From assembly GCA_013336025.1 (NCBI GenBank), contig JAAXUM010000050.1, positions 1-8,936 on the forward strand: a stretch of DNA of 8,936 nt, given 5' to 3'. This document shows, piece by piece, positions 6,713-8,936 of the stretch (the first letter of the stretch is position 1; each line of letters opens with the position of its first letter). A model generated the notes under the pieces. That model worked only from the letters and a program-made list of their open reading frames with translations, was not told the DNA's origin and did no database searches. A program made the translations under genes and the position numbers. Source of the DNA: Chlorobiaceae bacterium. GTDB lineage: Bacteria > Bacteroidota > Chlorobiia > Chlorobiales > Chlorobiaceae.

Positions 6713-7770
6713 TTACGGGAGGAGCCGGTTTTATCGGATCGCATGTTGTCCGCCATTTCCTGAAGAGCTACCCCTCTTATACGATCACCAATCTTGACAA
6801 GTTGACCTATGCCGGAAACCTTGCCAATCTGAGTGATATTGATCAGCAACCGAACTACCGGTTTGTCAAGGGTGATATAACTGACGGTGATTTTCTGCTG
6901 CGTTTGTTTGAAGAACATCATTTTGATGGAGTGATTCATCTGGCGGCAGAGTCGCATGTTGACCGGTCGATTGCCAATCCTACGGAATTTGTGGTCACCA
7001 ATGTGCTGGGTACGGTCAATCTGCTCAATGCAGCAAAGGCTTCCTGGCATGCTGAATATGAGGGAAAGCGCTTCTATCACATCTCAACCGATGAGGTGTA
7101 TGGTGCGCTTGGCAGCGAGGGTATCTTTACCGAGGAGACCCCTTATGATCCCCATAGTCCCTATTCTGCCTCAAAAGCTTCGTCGGATCATTTTGTGCGG
7201 GCATATCACGATACCTATGGCCTGCCGGTTGTGATCAGTAACTGCTCGAACAATTACGGGCCATACCAGTTTCCGGAAAAACTCATTCCCTTGTTTATCA
7301 ATAATATCTGCAACGGGAACCCGCTGCCGGTTTATGGCAAGGGAGAGAATATACGGGACTGGTTATGGGTTGAAGATCATGCAAAAGCAATCGATGTGAT
7401 CTACCACAGAGGAAAAGATGGGCAGACCTATAATATCGGAGGGCATAACGAGTGGAAAAATATTGATCTGGTCAGGCAGCTCTGCAGGATTATGGACAGA
7501 AAACTCGATCGTCAGGGTGGTGAATCTGAAAAGCTGATTACCTATGTCACGGATCGTGCCGGTCATGATTTACGGTATGCCATCGATTCATCGAAGCTCC
7601 AGCATGAACTTGGCTGGATACCGTCCATACAGTTTGAGGAGGGTCTTGAACGCACAGTTGACTGGTATCTTGCCAATCAGCACTGGCTTGACCAGGTTAC
7701 TTCCGGTGCGTATCAGTCCTATTATGAGGCGATGTACGGAACGAGAGGAACTTCATTGGGGGTTTCATGA
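6700..7770 (+). CDS. rfbB: dTDP-glucose 4,6-dehydratase
   Basis: A 356-aa RmlB/RfbB, an extended SDR with bound NAD+ that converts dTDP-glucose to dTDP-4-keto-6-deoxyglucose, the second pathway step. Motifs: GGAGFIGSH (7-15), the NLDKLTYAGN segment (31-40), LAAESHVDRSI (81-91), catalytic STDEVYG (129-135; Thr130, Asp131, Glu132), Tyr155 and Lys159 (PYSASK), then NNYGPYQFPEKLIP in the sugar-nucleotide region. All key residues are intact and length is normal. ATG 6700 is chosen because MHILITGGAGF is the family N-terminus; the longer in-frame ORF from 6583 would overlap rfbD by over 70 bp. No Shine-Dalgarno is seen. It completes the four-gene dTDP-L-rhamnose set. Confidence 0.97.
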   Translation: MHILITGGAGFIGSHVVRHFLKSYPSYTITNLDKLTYAGNLANLSDIDQQPNYRFVKGDITDGDFLLRLFEEHHFDGVIHLAAESHVDRSIANPTEFVVTNVLGTVNLLNAAKASWHAEYEGKRFYHISTDEVYGALGSEGIFTEETPYDPHSPYSASKASSDHFVRAYHDTYGLPVVISNCSNNYGPYQFPEKLIPLFINNICNGNPLPVYGKGENIRDWLWVEDHAKAIDVIYHRGKDGQTYNIGGHNEWKNIDLVRQLCRIMDRKLDRQGGESEKLITYVTDRAGHDLRYAIDSSKLQHELGWIPSIQFEEGLERTVDWYLANQHWLDQVTSGAYQSYYEAMYGTRGTSLGVS

Positions 7771-7823
7771 TGAGAGATGTTTTGTTTTATTGGTTGACGA
7801 TGGTGATCACCGTACGGTTTTGA
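7767..7823 (+). other. Tiny hydrophobic ORF at rfbB stop
   Basis: An 18-codon ORF, MMRDVLFYWLTMVITVRF, begins at ATG 7767, overlapping the rfbB stop as ATGA. It is hydrophobic enough to be a short membrane peptide, but nothing else supports expression. Its 3' end lies over two overlapping palindromes. Confidence 0.15.
7802..7818 (+). promoter_or_regulatory. Two overlapping 10-bp palindromes
   Basis: GGTGATCACC (7802-7811) and ACCGTACGGT (7809-7818) are both perfect and share ACC, giving a GGT-N4-ACC-N4-GGT pattern. They lie 120 bp ahead of the HEPN gene in otherwise empty DNA. The layout would suit a dimeric regulator or two alternative short hairpins; no specific regulator is recognised. 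Confidence 0.25.
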
Positions 7824-7928
7824 GCTTGCAGCGGAGGGAAGCGCTTGAGGGACAGCCTGCACTGACGGTCCGATTTGTTTTTTTCGAACCTGATCATTAC
7901 CGGTTTATTTGTTTTCAGTAGTTTCCAC

Positions 7929-7934
7929 AGGAGG
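7929..7934 (+). promoter_or_regulatory. Perfect Shine-Dalgarno for HEPN gene
   Basis: AGGAGG lies six bases before ATG 7941. It is the strongest ribosome-binding site in the window, fixes the HEPN start, and contrasts with the rfb genes, which have none. Confidence 0.85.
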
Positions 7935-7940
7935 TGTTTT

Positions 7941-8384
7941 ATGGATAAGGAAAAAAAAGATGTACAGTATCGCTTTGATCTTGCGACCGGTTTTCTCAGC
8001 GAGGCAGAAGATGATTATCATTTGAAACGCTGGAGAGCGTGCGTTTCCGGCTCAATACTGTCGATTGAAAATACCGGGCTTGCTGTACTGATGCTTTTTG
8101 GTGTTTCACGGTTTACGCATCATCCTGAAAAGCATCTTCCGCAGCTTCTTGCTGAAGGGACGGTTTCTGAAGAGATCGGCGGTTTGATTGAACAGCTTAT
8201 TCCTGAGCTTGAACGGCATGATTCTCATGAAAAAATGCTGGTGAAATATGGCCGGGAGCCTTTATATATGCTTCCCTGGCAGATATTTACCGAAAAGGAG
8301 GCTTTAGAGGCACTTGAAGGAGCAAGAAAGAGCGTTTCTGTTTCTCTGAAACTCATGGCACTTATGACTGATACTTCCCTCTGA
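7941..8384 (+). CDS. HEPN domain-containing protein
   Basis: A 147-aa, probably all-helical protein of the HEPN superfamily. The diagnostic first helices read YRFDLATGFLSEAEDDYHLKRWRACVSG in two segments (10-20 and 21-37), followed by SIENTGLAVLMLFG (41-54) and RFTHHPEKHLPQLL (57-70), as in HEPN proteins that have a RWRxCVSxxxxxxENxxxA pattern. Many HEPN proteins are toxins or nucleotide-binding partners of MNT nucleotidyltransferases. The ribonuclease motif R-x4-6-H is not evident: after Arg57 the histidines are at 60, 61 and 65, the wrong spacing. No MNT gene is seen on either side, so this is an orphan. ATG 7941 is set by AGGAGG six bases upstream; the in-frame 7875 start would add an unrelated hydrophobic leader. 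It sits between rfbB (170 bp) and galE (174 bp). Confidence 0.82.
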   Translation: MDKEKKDVQYRFDLATGFLSEAEDDYHLKRWRACVSGSILSIENTGLAVLMLFGVSRFTHHPEKHLPQLLAEGTVSEEIGGLIEQLIPELERHDSHEKMLVKYGREPLYMLPWQIFTEKEALEALEGARKSVSVSLKLMALMTDTSL

Positions 8385-8436
8385 AGTTTTTCGGTCATGA
8401 AGGATATTTCAGTCAGGAGTTTTTCTCTTTCTGAAT

Positions 8437-8559
8437 ATGAGAGCGACCCTGAAGCCGGCAGATAACACTCAGGAGAAGTTTCTGCTGGTTGAGGTGCCTG
8501 GTTTACCGGAGTATATGAGTGGTTTTGAGCGTGGGTTAAAATTTTTTATGAGGTTATGA
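8437..8559 (+). CDS. Small ORF coupled to galE
   Basis: A 40-aa ORF from ATG 8437, beginning MRATLKPADN and ending GLKFFMRL. It is mildly basic with no signal peptide or recognised domain. Its TGA (8557-8559) overlaps the galE start region: ATGA with ATG 8556, TGATG with ATG 8559. No clear Shine-Dalgarno precedes it, and it overlaps a 22-aa ORF in another frame (8397-8465). It may be a coupling leader, a relic or chance. Confidence 0.28.
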   Translation: MRATLKPADNTQEKFLLVEVPGLPEYMSGFERGLKFFMRL

Positions 8560-8936
8560 TGCGTATTCTTGTGATCGGCGGAGCGGGATATATCGGCAGC
8601 CATGTTACCAGGTCATTTCTTGACCGGGGCTATCAGGTAACGGTTTTCGATAACCTTTCAACCGGGTTGAGAGAAAATCTTTTTCGGGAGGCCGAGTTTG
8701 TTCATGGCGATATCATGCTGCCGCTGCAACTGCGTGCAGTCATGGCGGGCGGCTTTGACGGTTGTGTACACCTTGCGGCTCTCAAGGCTGCCGGTCAGTC
8801 AATGTATCAGCCGGAGATGTATGCGGATACAAATCTTTCGGGTACCATCAATATTCTGAATGCCGCATCGGCAACGGGGTTGAAGAATATTGTGTTTTCT
8901 TCATCAGCAGCGGTTTTCGGAAATCCGCAGTATCTG
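8559..8936 (+). CDS. galE: UDP-glucose 4-epimerase, N-terminal part
   Basis: The first 126 residues of an extended SDR of the GalE type, which interconverts UDP-glucose and UDP-galactose using bound NAD+; the gene runs off the window. Seen are GGAGYIGSH (7-15), the cofactor-selecting VFDNLSTG (29-36), FVHGDI (47-52), VHLAALKAAGQS (70-81), TNLSGTINIL (91-100) and FSSSAAVFG (113-121), all typical of GalE. The YxxxK pair would follow just outside. ATG 8559 is preferred to the adjacent in-frame ATG 8556 because GAGG at 8550-8553 is then five bases away rather than two. Other UDP-hexose epimerases of the same family cannot be excluded without the C-terminal half. Confidence 0.9.
   Translation, partial: MRILVIGGAGYIGSHVTRSFLDRGYQVTVFDNLSTGLRENLFREAEFVHGDIMLPLQLRAVMAGGFDGCVHLAALKAAGQSMYQPEMYADTNLSGTINILNAASATGLKNIVFSSSAAVFGNPQYL

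Noticed and set aside
6225..7080. Two - strand ORFs of 158 and 171 aa
   Set aside because: Both are antisense to the intact, motif-rich rfbD and rfbB and show no family features.
7771..7921. Continuation of a + frame reading LLVDDGDHRTVLSL
   Set aside because: It has protein-like character but belongs to an out-of-frame ORF inside rfbB, without start, ribosome site or motif; treated as chance.

Overview
The window looks like chromosomal DNA of a green sulfur bacterium (Chlorobiaceae, Chlorobium/Pelodictyon type). The strongest evidence is a form IV RuBisCO-like protein (RLP) that matches, from memory, the Chlorobaculum tepidum RLP along nearly its whole length. The moderate GC content fits a mesophilic Chlorobium. 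All confident genes lie on the + strand. I see no tRNA, rRNA, CRISPR array, intact insertion sequence or convincing rho-independent terminator.

Region 1 (1-2475) is a metabolic cassette: the 3' end of an LsrF/FbaB-type class I aldolase, the RLP, and a short-chain dehydrogenase/reductase. The RLP and SDR genes are 16 bp apart. Region 2 (2494-3003) is an LptE-like outer-membrane LPS-assembly lipoprotein, 18 bp after the SDR. It leads into cell-envelope genes. Region 3 (3059-7770) is a complete dTDP-L-rhamnose pathway in the order rfbA-rfbC-[insert]-rfbD-rfbB. About 1 kb separates rfbC from rfbD. It holds an unrecognised 94-aa ORF behind a strong hairpin, and what looks like a decayed transposase on the - strand. 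Region 4 (7941-8384) is an orphan HEPN-domain protein with the best Shine-Dalgarno site in the window. Region 5 (8559-end) is the 5' part of a galE-type UDP-glucose 4-epimerase cut by the window edge.

The envelope genes fit together. RfbA, RfbB, RfbC and RfbD make dTDP-L-rhamnose from glucose-1-phosphate, GalE would supply UDP-galactose, and LptE helps place finished LPS in the outer membrane. The upstream aldolase/RLP/SDR set has no obvious role in that and is probably a small-molecule pathway that happens to be adjacent.

The most interesting points are: the aldolase-RLP-SDR set as a candidate pathway for a form IV RLP of unknown substrate; several very short ORFs joined by ATGA/TGATG overlaps to neighbours that mostly lack Shine-Dalgarno sites; the interrupted rhamnose operon with its IS fossil; and the HEPN protein without a visible nucleotidyltransferase partner. 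I did not find a clearly new multi-gene system.
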